From Bacteroides cellulosilyticus (GTDB taxonomy: Bacteria > Bacteroidota > Bacteroidia > Bacteroidales > Bacteroidaceae): a DNA stretch of 64,000 nt. Position 1 is the first letter of the stretch. Each line of letters starts with the position of its first letter. Below the pieces are notes generated by a model that saw only the letters and a program-made list of their open reading frames with translations, had not been told where the DNA came from and did not search any database. Below are positions 1 through 12,032 of this stretch, in pieces. Made by a program: the position numbers and the translations under genes. Where the stretch lies: positions 62,001 through 126,000 of the forward strand of contig NZ_CP081903.1 of NCBI RefSeq assembly GCF_020091405.1. Direction: 5' to 3'.

Positions 1-3000
1 CTGATTCTTTGCACCGAAACTCGTTCCATCGGATGACTTGGAGAAAATAGGTCTTGGATAATAAGAATTCAAATTAGCAGGAATTTCATGCCCGTCCAGT
101 CCGAGAGGTTCATCACGAAAGTAATCACCATGCTCTTCCAAGCCAATAGTGAACCATTTACTAAAGCCACCACGAACCCCCCAGAAATAAGAAGACATTC
201 CTGGCCAAAAATCATGTTTAATAACCCCTTGCAAGAAACAACGAAAATCAAAGCCTTTCCAACTGGCGGTAAGATCAATACCATAGAAATAGTGAGGATT
301 AGCATCACCCAGTAATTTTAAATCACCATGATCTTCTAATGTAGATGATCCTTCGCTGATTTTACCATCATTATTCAAGTCTTTATACATTATATCTCCC
401 GCTGCCCACTGCGACCCCAGTGCAGTCTGACCGCCATTGGGCAAAGAAGCTAAATGAGCATCCATCTCTTCTTGCGTTTTAGCAATACCTATGGTCTCAT
501 ACCCCCAAATCTCATTAATTTTGTGCCCTGTTATATAACCTGTTTTATATTTATTTTCCGTAAGACTATAATATGGCAGTGTTCCGGTCTTATTACCCGG
601 ATAACTGTCAATATAAGTCACTTGATCAGATAATGACACACTTATTCCATAATTCAGTCCATTATTCAAACGGTCTTTCCACGAAAGTGAGACCTCCCAT
701 CCCTTAGTCTTTAAATCACAGTTATTCTTCTTCGGCACATCCACCCCCAACGTATTGGGCAGTTGTTCTGCAGGTCCCACCATATTCTTAGTATAACGGA
801 TAAAGTAATCAAATGATCCTGACAAGCGATTATTGAAAAAACCATAATCCAATCCTACATCCCATGTACGTACCTTTTCCCATGTCAATGACGTACTAAT
901 CAGACTTCCTACACTAGCAGTATTAGGACGCGCACCGTTCTGAATCCAATCACCATTCAATGCTCCCAGATCCATTACACGGTAAGTAGGATACCATGAG
1001 TTTGTATTCTGGTTGCCTAACTCTCCATAAGAGAATCTCAATTTTAATTGATCAACAATATGGTTGACCGGGGCAAAGAATTCTTCCTGAGCAATATTCC
1101 ATCCGGCAGAAAAAGAAGGTGACAGTTGCCAACGGCTGCCACGGCGGAAACGAGAAGTACCATCGTAACGCATATTCACTTCAAATAAATAGCGTCCTAA
1201 ATAATCATAATTGAGACGACCGAAGAACCCTGCCGTAGCCCATTCGTTAGTATAGCCCTCTACTCCCGTATCTTTAGAATTACCTTTACCATCCAATCCA
1301 TTCGTCAAGTCAAAATCCCAAAAGTCTTCTTGCTCTGTAATCAATCCATATTTGGTGACCGAAAAATAATGTTGCTTCATCTTCTCCGCCTGAAATCCAG
1401 CCATAAACTTAAGATTGTGCTTATCGGCAAAACTGTGAGAATAAGAGCTATAGACATTCAGATTCAAATAATTTTCCTTAAGTTGCGATTCAAATAAGCT
1501 AGTACTTTGGCTACCGTTATTTATTTCGTTACCTTGCGGATCATAATTATAATAAGTAAGCGTAGCTTCCTTCACGTGATCATTTTTAATATGATAATTG
1601 AACTCGACATTAGTAATCCAATTCTTTACAGGTTCCAGAATAAAAGCACCCTGATAATATTGGCGGTCAATTTGCTGATTCCTCTGTCCACCTTCGGCCA
1701 ATTGGCGAGGACCATCCTGATTGATATGCCCGTTACGATCGTAGACAGGTAAATTGGGCCAGTTTCCTCTTCCCAAACCATCGTAATAACTATCCGTAAA
1801 TGCTCTTGGTCTCCAACCGTCAGTACGCGTAAAACGAGTACTCCAGTTAAATTTCAGCCAATCCGTAAGGGTGGCATTGATTTTACCAGTGGCATTGTAG
1901 CGTTTCTGTCCTTCTTCACCGAACCGTATCAAACCCTCCTGATCCAAATAATTGAAAGAAGCGTAATAAGACATCTTCTCACTACCTCCCGTCACACTCA
2001 TATTATGTTCGTGCGAGAATACGGAACTTTTATAAGTTTCCTTCCAGATATCAGTATTGGCATATCCTTTCGTCCAACGGTCCTCCCATGCTGAACTATT
2101 CTTTTCATCAAGTCCATACTGTAGTTTTCCTGCTTGGAAATCAAGCATTTTTTGTAATACATCATCAGTATAGTCTTGTCCTACTCCCTGGTTAACACCT
2201 GCATAATTCATCATGACTGCAAATGAATAGGAATCCATAGCTTCAGGCATATTGATTGGAGTGGAAATACGGAAACTATTGTTATAATTGACAGAGATTT
2301 TACCCTCCTTACCCTTCTTTGTCGTTACAAGGATCACACCGAAGGGAGCACGTGAACCATAAATAGAAGAAGCGGCAGCATCCTTCAAGACTGAGATATT
2401 CTCAATATCCTGCGGATTTACCGTATTAATATCTCCCTCCATTCCATCAATCAGAATAAGAGGTGCACCACTCGATCCATCACCAATCGTACCCGTGCCA
2501 CGCACTGATATATCCATATTTTTTCCCAACTGGCCAGTATTCGTCGTAATCTTCAGACCCGGAACCAAGCCTTGCAAAGCCTGTGTTGCCGATGATACCG
2601 GACGGGATTCCAACTCTTTCGCTGTAGCAATTCCCACCGAACCGGTCAGATTCACCTTCTTCTGAGTACCAAAACCTACCACCACAACTTCATCAAGCAT
2701 TTCAGTATCTTCTTTCAAAGTTACATCAATAACTCTGCCTGCCACTGCCTGTACTTCCTGCGCTTTATATCCTATATAAGAAATGAGAAGCGTTGCACCG
2801 GAAGGTACTGAAAGAGAAAAGTTACCGTTGACATCAGTAATAGTGCCATTAGATGCATTCCCTTTTTCTACAACACTGGCACCGATGACCGGCCCCAGCG
2901 CATCACTTACAGTTCCGGAAACTTTGATTTGTTGTTGAACCGTTTGCACACTTTGTTCATTGCCCGTAGCCCTCACCGTGAGGGGTTGTCCGGCAATGAA

Positions 3001-3063
3001 ACCAGTGCAAAGCAATAAGGCCGCAAGTGCCTTCCGATTGTTTCTAAAAGAATCTGATTTCAT
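1..3063 (-). CDS. SusC/RagA-family TonB-dependent outer-membrane transporter (5' part; runs off left edge)
   Basis: I translated this from the ATG at 3063-3061; the frame stays open to base 1 (1021 codons), so the C-terminal end of the barrel is missing. It starts with a signal peptide (MKSDSFRNNRKALAALLL...). A carboxypeptidase-D-like regulatory domain follows (about residues 45-120, with GTITDVNGNFSL and ISYIGYKA), then a TonB-box-like DEVVVVGFG, the plug domain (VLKDAAASSIYGSRAPFGVI) and barrel sequence. SusC proteins import oligosaccharides through the outer membrane with a SusD lipoprotein lid; a SusD gene would be expected just past the left edge. The gene is divergent from the HTCS at 3469, its likely regulator. 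The family call is firm; the substrate cannot be read from this fragment. Confidence 0.95.
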   Translation of the reverse strand, partial: MKSDSFRNNRKALAALLLCTGFIAGQPLTVRATGNEQSVQTVQQQIKVSGTVSDALGPVIGASVVEKGNASNGTITDVNGNFSLSVPSGATLLISYIGYKAQEVQAVAGRVIDVTLKEDTEMLDEVVVVGFGTQKKVNLTGSVGIATAKELESRPVSSATQALQGLVPGLKITTNTGQLGKNMDISVRGTGTIGDGSSGAPLILIDGMEGDINTVNPQDIENISVLKDAAASSIYGSRAPFGVILVTTKKGKEGKISVNYNNSFRISTPINMPEAMDSYSFAVMMNYAGVNQGVGQDYTDDVLQKMLDFQAGKLQYGLDEKNSSAWEDRWTKGYANTDIWKETYKSSVFSHEHNMSVTGGSEKMSYYASFNYLDQEGLIRFGEEGQKRYNATGKINATLTDWLKFNWSTRFTRTDGWRPRAFTDSYYDGLGRGNWPNLPVYDRNGHINQDGPRQLAEGGQRNQQIDRQYYQGAFILEPVKNWITNVEFNYHIKNDHVKEATLTYYNYDPQGNEINNGSQSTSLFESQLKENYLNLNVYSSYSHSFADKHNLKFMAGFQAEKMKQHYFSVTKYGLITEQEDFWDFDLTNGLDGKGNSKDTGVEGYTNEWATAGFFGRLNYDYLGRYLFEVNMRYDGTSRFRRGSRWQLSPSFSAGWNIAQEEFFAPVNHIVDQLKLRFSYGELGNQNTNSWYPTYRVMDLGALNGDWIQNGARPNTASVGSLISTSLTWEKVRTWDVGLDYGFFNNRLSGSFDYFIRYTKNMVGPAEQLPNTLGVDVPKKNNCDLKTKGWEVSLSWKDRLNNGLNYGISVSLSDQVTYIDSYPGNKTGTLPYYSLTENKYKTGYITGHKINEIWGYETIGIAKTQEEMDAHLASLPNGGQTALGSQWAAGDIMYKDLNNDGKISEGSSTLEDHGDLKLLGDANPHYFYGIDLTASWKGFDFRCFLQGVIKHDFWPGMSSYFWGVRGGFSKWFTIGLEEHGDYFRDEPLGLDGHEIPANLNSYYPRPIFSKSSDGTSFGAKNQ

Positions 3064-3136
3064 TGTTTTCCTTTTAAATTAGATAATAATAATAAGGTTA
3101 ATAGAATCTCAAAACTATGTCCCATTATGGGATATG

Positions 3137-3144
3137 CAAAGATA
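3137..3144 (-). promoter_or_regulatory. Candidate -7 box (TATCTTTG) for the left SusC gene
   Basis: On the minus strand this reads TATCTTTG, a perfect match to the Bacteroides -7 consensus TAnnTTTG, about 75 bp before the SusC start. No TTTG at the usual -33 spacing is visible, as expected for an activator-dependent PUL promoter. Confidence 0.45.
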
Positions 3145-3168
3145 TCGAAGTAATAAAGAAAACATAGG

Positions 3169-3199
3169 GGACAAATTCGCTTTCGAGAAAGGACAAATT
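3169..3199. promoter_or_regulatory. Direct repeat GGACAAATT x2 at 22-bp spacing; candidate HTCS operator
   Basis: GGACAAATT occurs at 3169-3177 and 3191-3199, exactly 22 bp (two helical turns) apart, 25-55 bp upstream of the SusC -7 box. AraC-type DNA-binding domains such as the one closing the divergent HTCS commonly bind direct repeats with this geometry. That the HTCS binds here is inference. Confidence 0.45.
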
Positions 3200-3429
3200 T
3201 GTCATGGCTATTTTATCCCACTCTTTGACCAATCTGTCTTAGACTGATATAGGTAGACTAACAAAAAAGTATCAGCCAACTTTAATTTGTTCCTGCACAA
3301 CCATCAAATGATATGAGAAAAAGGCAAGAGTGCTTATTACAGTAATACAAAGGCAAGGCAAATTCATCAAATCACAGAGGCAAATCGGGCAAAACCAAAG
3401 CAACAAGTACATTAAATACAGATTTATCG

Positions 3430-3437
3430 TATATTTG
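3430..3437 (+). promoter_or_regulatory. Candidate -7 box (TATATTTG) for the HTCS gene
   Basis: TATATTTG matches TAnnTTTG and lies 31 bp before the HTCS start codon, implying a short leader of roughly 25 nt. No clear -33 TTTG is visible. Confidence 0.45.
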
Positions 3438-3468
3438 TTGCAAAGACAACCCTAAAACAGGAACAATC

Positions 3469-6400
3469 ATGCGAAGCTACAAACTTCTTCTATTCTTGCT
3501 ATGCAGACTGCTATTCTGTACTGATAGCATGGCACAACCTTATACCTTGCGACATTTGGGTGTAGAAGACGGATTGTCGAACAATTATGTCCGCGACATT
3601 GCACAAGATAAACAAGGCTGCATCTGGGTGGCAACAGAACTTGGACTGAACCGGTTTGACGGATGCAACTTCACCACCTATAAAAGTAATAACTCACAAT
3701 TAATCAATGATGCACTAAACGTACTACTATATGACGAAACAGAAAATGTAGTATGGATAGGTGGAAAATTCGACGGTATAAGTGCATTGGACTGTTCCAC
3801 TTACCAGTTCTACTCTTATACATCCCAAGACGAGATTAGGGCAGATAATATCGTGCACCTGTCGCATGCCTCCGATGGAGGGCTTTGGTTGACTCCACAT
3901 TACGGGAACATTGTTCATTACGATAAACATAGCCGTACATTCACATCGCTCGCAGATATGGGCATAGAGAACCTGAATAAATCCAACTGGTGCTGTTTCG
4001 ACGATGGAGAAGGGCACCTTTATATCGGACACGCCCAAAGCGGAATGAGTATTATCAACCTGAAAAACAAAACAGTACGTAAGCTCAGTCATGCAAACAA
4101 TAATCCGCAAAGTTTGCCCGGAAACAGTATTTATTCCATTTATAAAGATCATTTGCAAAATATTTGGGTAGGCACCAACAGGGGGGTGGGCTTATTTAAT
4201 CCGAAAACAGAAGAATTTACCGTATTCAGGCATGAATCCGATAACCCTCATTCTCTGATTGCCGACCATATTTATGATATTAAAGAAATGAATGACGGCA
4301 CATTATGGATTGCCAGCGATATTGGGGGGATCAGTATACTCGATTTACATAGTATAACTTTTAAGAGTCCTGAAAAGGTACAGTTCTACAATATCACCGC
4401 CGACAATAGCAAGCACGGAGTTACATCAGGAAATATACGCACCTTGTTACAGGATTCTTTCGGAAATATCTGGATAGGCAATTACAGTAGCGGTATAGAT
4501 TTTATCAGCCACAGCCAACCGGAATTCCACATATTGCCCTATATGACTGAAAAAGGGAATATCACTAAACACAAGCCTGTATGGGGACTTTGCAAAGATG
4601 AGAACGATCAAATCTGGTTGGGCGGTGAAAATGAAATAACATTATTCAAGGACAACAAAATCCTGAAAAGTATAGATATTACCAAACAACTTTCAAGACC
4701 ATACGGACAAGTGTTTTCCATCATCAGCGACCAACAAGGCGCATTATTACTTGGAATATACGATGACGGTCTTCTAAAGTTCAATACCCGTAACAAACAT
4801 ATCGAACGTATTCCATTGGATATGGCTGATGTAGATATCATCACCTTTTTCAAGGAAAATGATGAAAAAATATGGATAGGTGCCGAATATGGAATATACA
4901 GCTACAGCAACGGTACTCTCCGCAAAGAAGACGAAATCAACCGGTTATTGCCAGACCGATCAGTATATGGCATTCTCCGCGACAAGCAAGGTAAGTTGTG
5001 GATAGGTACTTATGGCGGAGGAATAGCTGTCCTTGACAAAGAAAACAAGCTGGTAGCCAAACTGAACAAAGGCACTCGCTTCTGCTCTAATGCCATCAAT
5101 AGTCTTTACATGGATTCTCAGGGGGGCGTATGGGCTGCCACACGCAACGGAATAGGATACATTAAAGATACAGCCCGTCCGGAAGAGTTTGAAGCATACG
5201 GTTATGAGCAAGGACTTGAAGACACCTTCGTACGTGCCATTCAAGAAGATGCATCCGGAAATATCTGGCTCAGTACCAACGATGGAATATCCTTTTGGAA
5301 CAAGCAAAAGAAGAAATTCGACAGTTACGACTATCGTGACGGCATACCTATGGGAAACTTTATTGAAGGTTCAGCCTGCCGGGCAGAAGATGGCACACTC
5401 TATTTCGGTTCGCTAAACGGTGTCTGCTATTTCAATCCGGAGAATCTGATCGTAGAACGCCAAGTGGCTCCTGTACAGATTATCGAATGCAGAAGTCTGA
5501 ACAACCAGATAGAAAGTCGTAATGAAGGAACTATCATTCCGACCTCTGAGGGAAGCATCAACCTGCCCTATAACCGGAATTCTTTCCGCATCTCATTCAC
5601 CGTACCGGACTATTCGCAAAGCGGACAGGTGGAATATGCATATATGATTGACGGACTGGAAAATACATGGACCAATACTTTAGGAGAAAACATGATTACT
5701 TTCCGCAATATTTCCCCGGGAGAATATACATTCAAAGTAAAAGCAAGGTTAAGAAATCAGGAGTGGGACGATAGTCATATAGCCACATTACAAGTACACA
5801 TCTATCCACCTCTATGGCTGACGTGGTATGCGAAAGTCTTGTATATTCTGCTGGTATTATTGTGTGTGTATATCTGGTTCCGTTTTTACAAACGTAAACT
5901 CATGCTGGAAAACTCCCTTGAACTGGAAAAAAAGAAAAGCCAAAACGAACAGGAACTTAACAACGAACGTCTGCGCTTCTACACCAACATCACACACGAA
6001 CTGCGCACCCCATTAACGTTGATACTCGGTCCACTGGAAGATTTAGTCAATGACTCTAACGTACCTGCTTTTTATAGTAATAAAATCAAGATGATTCACA
6101 GCAGTGCTATCCGGTTATTGAACCTTATCAACCAAATACTGGAATTCCGCAAGACGGAAACACAAAACCGAAAACTAACAGTAACCAAAGGAGATTTAAG
6201 TAATCTGATTACAGAAATAGGTTTGCGTTACAAAGAGTTGAACCGAAATGATAGAGTAAAATTCCACATCCGTGTTCAGCCCTCAAAGACTAAACTCTAT
6301 TTTGATACTGATATCATCTCTACCATACTGGATAATTTGTTATCAAATGCCATAAAATACACTCCGGAGGGAGAAATCAACCTGATTATGCATCCAATAA

Positions 6401-7500
6401 ATCAGGAAGGCAAACAATATACAGAAATAGTAGTCAGCGATACCGGATACGGTATAGATGCTGACGCACTACCGCATATCTTCGACCGTTATTATCAGGC
6501 GAAAGGGAAACATCAGGCGTCAGGCACAGGCATCGGCCTTGCATTAGTCAAATCACTGGCCGACCTGCACGAAGGCAGTCTGCATGTAGAAAGTGAAACG
6601 GGTAAAGGAACGACTTTCACTTTCCGGATTCTCACCGAAAATACTTATCCCGATGCCTTGCATAAAGAAGAAAAAACGGAAAGTATTCCAGAAAAAACGG
6701 AAAGCTTAAAAGAGGAAGAAAATGATACTTGTCCGGTAATACTGGTCGTAGAAGATAATGATGATATTCGCGAATACATCGCTACTTCTTTCAGCAACAA
6801 CTACCACATTCTAACTGCAACTAACGGAAAAGAAGGAATAGAACAAGCACTGAAATATATCCCTGATATCATTATCAGCGACATCATGATGCCTGTGATG
6901 GACGGTATTGAATTATGCAAACTGATAAAAGAAGATGTACGCACCAGCCATATACCTGTCATCCTGTTAACAGCCAAAGATTCCATTCAAGATAAAGAAG
7001 AGGGTTATGAAAGCGGTGCCGACTCATATCTTACGAAACCATTCAGCGCCAAGTTATTACATAGTCGCGTTCACAATCTGTTGGAATCACGGAAGAAGTT
7101 AGCCCTGCTGATAACCAACCGCACCAAAGAGCTAAAACCTGAACAATCTCAGGAATCAATGAAACTAAGTAGGCTGGATGAAGAATTCCTGAACAGGTTT
7201 ACTGCAATAGTAGAAGAAAATATCGACACACCTCAATTGGACATGCCTTTCATGATAGGCAAGATGAACATGAGCCACTCCACCCTTTACCGGAAGATAA
7301 AGGGGCTAACAGGCATATCAGGCAATGAGTTCATCCGGAAAATAAGACTGAAAAACAGTCTCCGCTTATTGATGGAAGAAGGACTAAACATTTCCGAAGC
7401 TGCTTACGCAAGCGGTTTCAATGACTTGGGGTATTTCCGGGCTTGCTTTAAGGAGGAATATGGAATGGCACCGTCGGAGTACATAAAACAGAAGCAATAA
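3469..7500 (+). CDS. Hybrid two-component system (HTCS) sensor kinase/response regulator
   Basis: This 1343-residue single-polypeptide signalling protein senses oligosaccharides in the periplasm and activates a PUL. In order: signal peptide (1-23), two-component beta-propeller repeats (about 25-640, with many IWVGT/LWIGTYGGG blades), Y_Y_Y domain (about 690-755), transmembrane helix (about 783-805), HisKA with phospho-acceptor His843 in ITHELRTPL, HATPase_c (about 935-1050), receiver domain with phospho-acceptor Asp1138 in IISDIMMPVMDG, and a C-terminal AraC-type DNA-binding domain (about 1235-1340). Length and order are standard for HTCS. It is divergent from the left SusC gene, so it most likely controls that PUL. 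It is clearly less similar to the other two HTCS proteins in the window than those are to each other. A terminator hairpin follows at 7510. Confidence 0.95.
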   Translation: MRSYKLLLFLLCRLLFCTDSMAQPYTLRHLGVEDGLSNNYVRDIAQDKQGCIWVATELGLNRFDGCNFTTYKSNNSQLINDALNVLLYDETENVVWIGGKFDGISALDCSTYQFYSYTSQDEIRADNIVHLSHASDGGLWLTPHYGNIVHYDKHSRTFTSLADMGIENLNKSNWCCFDDGEGHLYIGHAQSGMSIINLKNKTVRKLSHANNNPQSLPGNSIYSIYKDHLQNIWVGTNRGVGLFNPKTEEFTVFRHESDNPHSLIADHIYDIKEMNDGTLWIASDIGGISILDLHSITFKSPEKVQFYNITADNSKHGVTSGNIRTLLQDSFGNIWIGNYSSGIDFISHSQPEFHILPYMTEKGNITKHKPVWGLCKDENDQIWLGGENEITLFKDNKILKSIDITKQLSRPYGQVFSIISDQQGALLLGIYDDGLLKFNTRNKHIERIPLDMADVDIITFFKENDEKIWIGAEYGIYSYSNGTLRKEDEINRLLPDRSVYGILRDKQGKLWIGTYGGGIAVLDKENKLVAKLNKGTRFCSNAINSLYMDSQGGVWAATRNGIGYIKDTARPEEFEAYGYEQGLEDTFVRAIQEDASGNIWLSTNDGISFWNKQKKKFDSYDYRDGIPMGNFIEGSACRAEDGTLYFGSLNGVCYFNPENLIVERQVAPVQIIECRSLNNQIESRNEGTIIPTSEGSINLPYNRNSFRISFTVPDYSQSGQVEYAYMIDGLENTWTNTLGENMITFRNISPGEYTFKVKARLRNQEWDDSHIATLQVHIYPPLWLTWYAKVLYILLVLLCVYIWFRFYKRKLMLENSLELEKKKSQNEQELNNERLRFYTNITHELRTPLTLILGPLEDLVNDSNVPAFYSNKIKMIHSSAIRLLNLINQILEFRKTETQNRKLTVTKGDLSNLITEIGLRYKELNRNDRVKFHIRVQPSKTKLYFDTDIISTILDNLLSNAIKYTPEGEINLIMHPINQEGKQYTEIVVSDTGYGIDADALPHIFDRYYQAKGKHQASGTGIGLALVKSLADLHEGSLHVESETGKGTTFTFRILTENTYPDALHKEEKTESIPEKTESLKEEENDTCPVILVVEDNDDIREYIATSFSNNYHILTATNGKEGIEQALKYIPDIIISDIMMPVMDGIELCKLIKEDVRTSHIPVILLTAKDSIQDKEEGYESGADSYLTKPFSAKLLHSRVHNLLESRKKLALLITNRTKELKPEQSQESMKLSRLDEEFLNRFTAIVEENIDTPQLDMPFMIGKMNMSHSTLYRKIKGLTGISGNEFIRKIRLKNSLRLLMEEGLNISEAAYASGFNDLGYFRACFKEEYGMAPSEYIKQKQ

Positions 7501-7509
7501 AAAGATGAA

Positions 7510-7542
7510 GCGGACATCCCTTCTACCTGAAGGGACATCCGC
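7510..7542 (+). terminator. Terminator hairpin after the left HTCS gene
   Basis: Two 14-nt arms (7510-7523 and 7529-7542) pair at 12 of 14 positions around a 5-nt loop, 9 nt after the stop codon. The following sequence is only moderately U-rich. Confidence 0.65.
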
Positions 7543-7641
7543 CTCTTATAACAACTACCTACTGAAAACTGTAACTAAAAAAACTACCCTTTGTTTATTA
7601 ATACCAATCTTATGTTAATCTATAACCTATTGTCGATGTTG

Positions 7642-7695
7642 CAAAGATAGAGTGAAATTTTCATTCAGTAGTAGCACAATTGTTTCATAAAAGGT
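7642..7695 (-). promoter_or_regulatory. Orphan minus-strand promoter-like sequence facing the HTCS 3' end
   Basis: TATCTTTG on the minus strand (7649-7642) is a perfect -7 box. A near match to the CCCTTTTTG box seen at four other promoters (here ACCTTTTATG, ending at 7686) lies 36 bp upstream of it. The direction is leftward, but no minus-strand gene lies between it and the HTCS gene. It may drive an antisense RNA or be a relic of a lost gene. Confidence 0.3.
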
Positions 7696-7701
7696 GATAA
7701 A

Positions 7702-8682
7702 TCAGTCAATTTTCAGTTTATCCCCCGATAAATCGACTTTAAACAGGTGCGGAATACGAATATATCGCCCGTTCACATCTTTATGACTATGAACCGACAT
7801 CATCCACTCACCATCCAAAGTACGGAACAACATTCCATGTCCGAAGTTAGGCGGAGTGACCGGTTCTTTCTCTTGTATCCAAGGGCCATCCAAGGTTCCA
7901 CTCTCGGAATAGGCAACGCCTTGTGTATAGTCCTGGAATACCCAGCTTGTCCATATCATACCTAACCGGCCCGTACCTGTGCGGAAAAGCCATGGTCCGT
8001 CGGTTACACGGTTGGGCAATACTTTGTCCCCCATCTTCTCACGGCTCCAGGGAGATTCACTGGCACGGAAAAGAATCTTTCCTTTGCCGATGGAACCGCT
8101 TAAATCGGGCTTTAATTCAATCTTTTCCATCGTACCGTTCCAGTTTTGCAGCCATTCGTGGCAATAGATCATATAAGGTTTGCCGTCACTATCCACCCAG
8201 AATGTCCCATCAAGGGTAGGCATATTCTCGGGTAGGTAAGTGGGGTCTTTCATAGGTTTATAAGGGCCATCCGGTTTATCACTGACCAGGATGTGGCTGG
8301 CACGACGGGGGATGACGTTTCCTTTTACGGTATCAATCTTGATGGCGTTGTTCGTAAAAGTGGCGAAATAGTAATATTTTCCGTTGTATTCGTGCAGCTC
8401 AGCTGCCCAGATTTCGGGTTTAGGGCCCATCCAGGAGTCAGGATCAGTTTCTGCTACACGATAAGGGCCTTCCCAACGGGCAAGGTCTTTGCTTTTCCAA
8501 AGGAGGCCGCCGGTACCGGTCATGTAATAAGTGGAGGTTTTCTTATCGGCCAGTATGCAGGGGTCACTCAAGTGGATGGAATCAAGAGGGATGTTGGTAC
8601 GGAAGCGGTTTGGGACCTTCTGCTGGGCAGATGTAAGGACAGAACACAAGGTAAATATAAACACCAATAATTCTTTTCTCAT
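7702..8682 (-). CDS. Secreted glycoside hydrolase family 43 protein
   Basis: This 326-residue protein has a signal peptide (MRKELLVFIFTLCSVLTSA) and a single five-bladed propeller. GH43 landmarks are visible: the catalytic-base region LSDPCIL near residue 39, the pKa-modulating Asp in PTLDGTFWVDSDG, and the acid-loop region VTDGPWLF, where Asp228 stands in the place usually filled by Glu. The family mostly contains alpha-L-arabinofuranosidases, beta-xylosidases and galactanases; I cannot fix the subfamily or substrate. It is the last gene of the PUL-1 block, separated from GH2 by the large hairpin at 8707-8799. It converges on the left HTCS. Confidence 0.88.
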   Translation of the reverse strand: MRKELLVFIFTLCSVLTSAQQKVPNRFRTNIPLDSIHLSDPCILADKKTSTYYMTGTGGLLWKSKDLARWEGPYRVAETDPDSWMGPKPEIWAAELHEYNGKYYYFATFTNNAIKIDTVKGNVIPRRASHILVSDKPDGPYKPMKDPTYLPENMPTLDGTFWVDSDGKPYMIYCHEWLQNWNGTMEKIELKPDLSGSIGKGKILFRASESPWSREKMGDKVLPNRVTDGPWLFRTGTGRLGMIWTSWVFQDYTQGVAYSESGTLDGPWIQEKEPVTPPNFGHGMLFRTLDGEWMMSVHSHKDVNGRYIRIPHLFKVDLSGDKLKID

Positions 8683-8706
8683 ATTAGTTCTTTTAATATA
8701 ATGAGG

Positions 8707-8799
8707 ATAGATACGCGGACGACGCGGATAAGGCGGACAAACGCGGAATAATCATAAATCCGCGTTTGTCCGCTTCATCCGCGTCGTCCGCGTATCTAT
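8707..8799. repeat. 41-bp-armed inverted repeat made of 9-bp tandem units
   Basis: Arms 8707-8747 and 8759-8799 match at 39 of 41 positions around an 11-nt AT-rich loop. Each arm is four near-tandem copies of a 9-10 bp unit, TCCGCGTnn. It begins 3 nt after the GH2 stop codon and ends 24 nt before the GH43 start region, so it would fold in any GH2-GH43 transcript. It could be a terminator/attenuator or a REP-like element. Confidence 0.85.
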
Positions 8800-8802
8800 A
8801 AC

Positions 8803-12012
<3,210 letters not shown>

Positions 12013-12032
12013 AGAGTTCAAAGAGCTTGTAA

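Larger units (their letters stand above)
3064..3468. other. 405-bp divergent intergenic region between SusC and HTCS
   Basis: No coding sequence is apparent. The region holds a -7-like box for each divergent gene (3137-3144 on -, 3430-3437 on +) and a 9-bp direct repeat with 22-bp spacing at 3169-3199, all listed separately. The rest is AT-rich with no clear structure. Confidence 0.7.
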
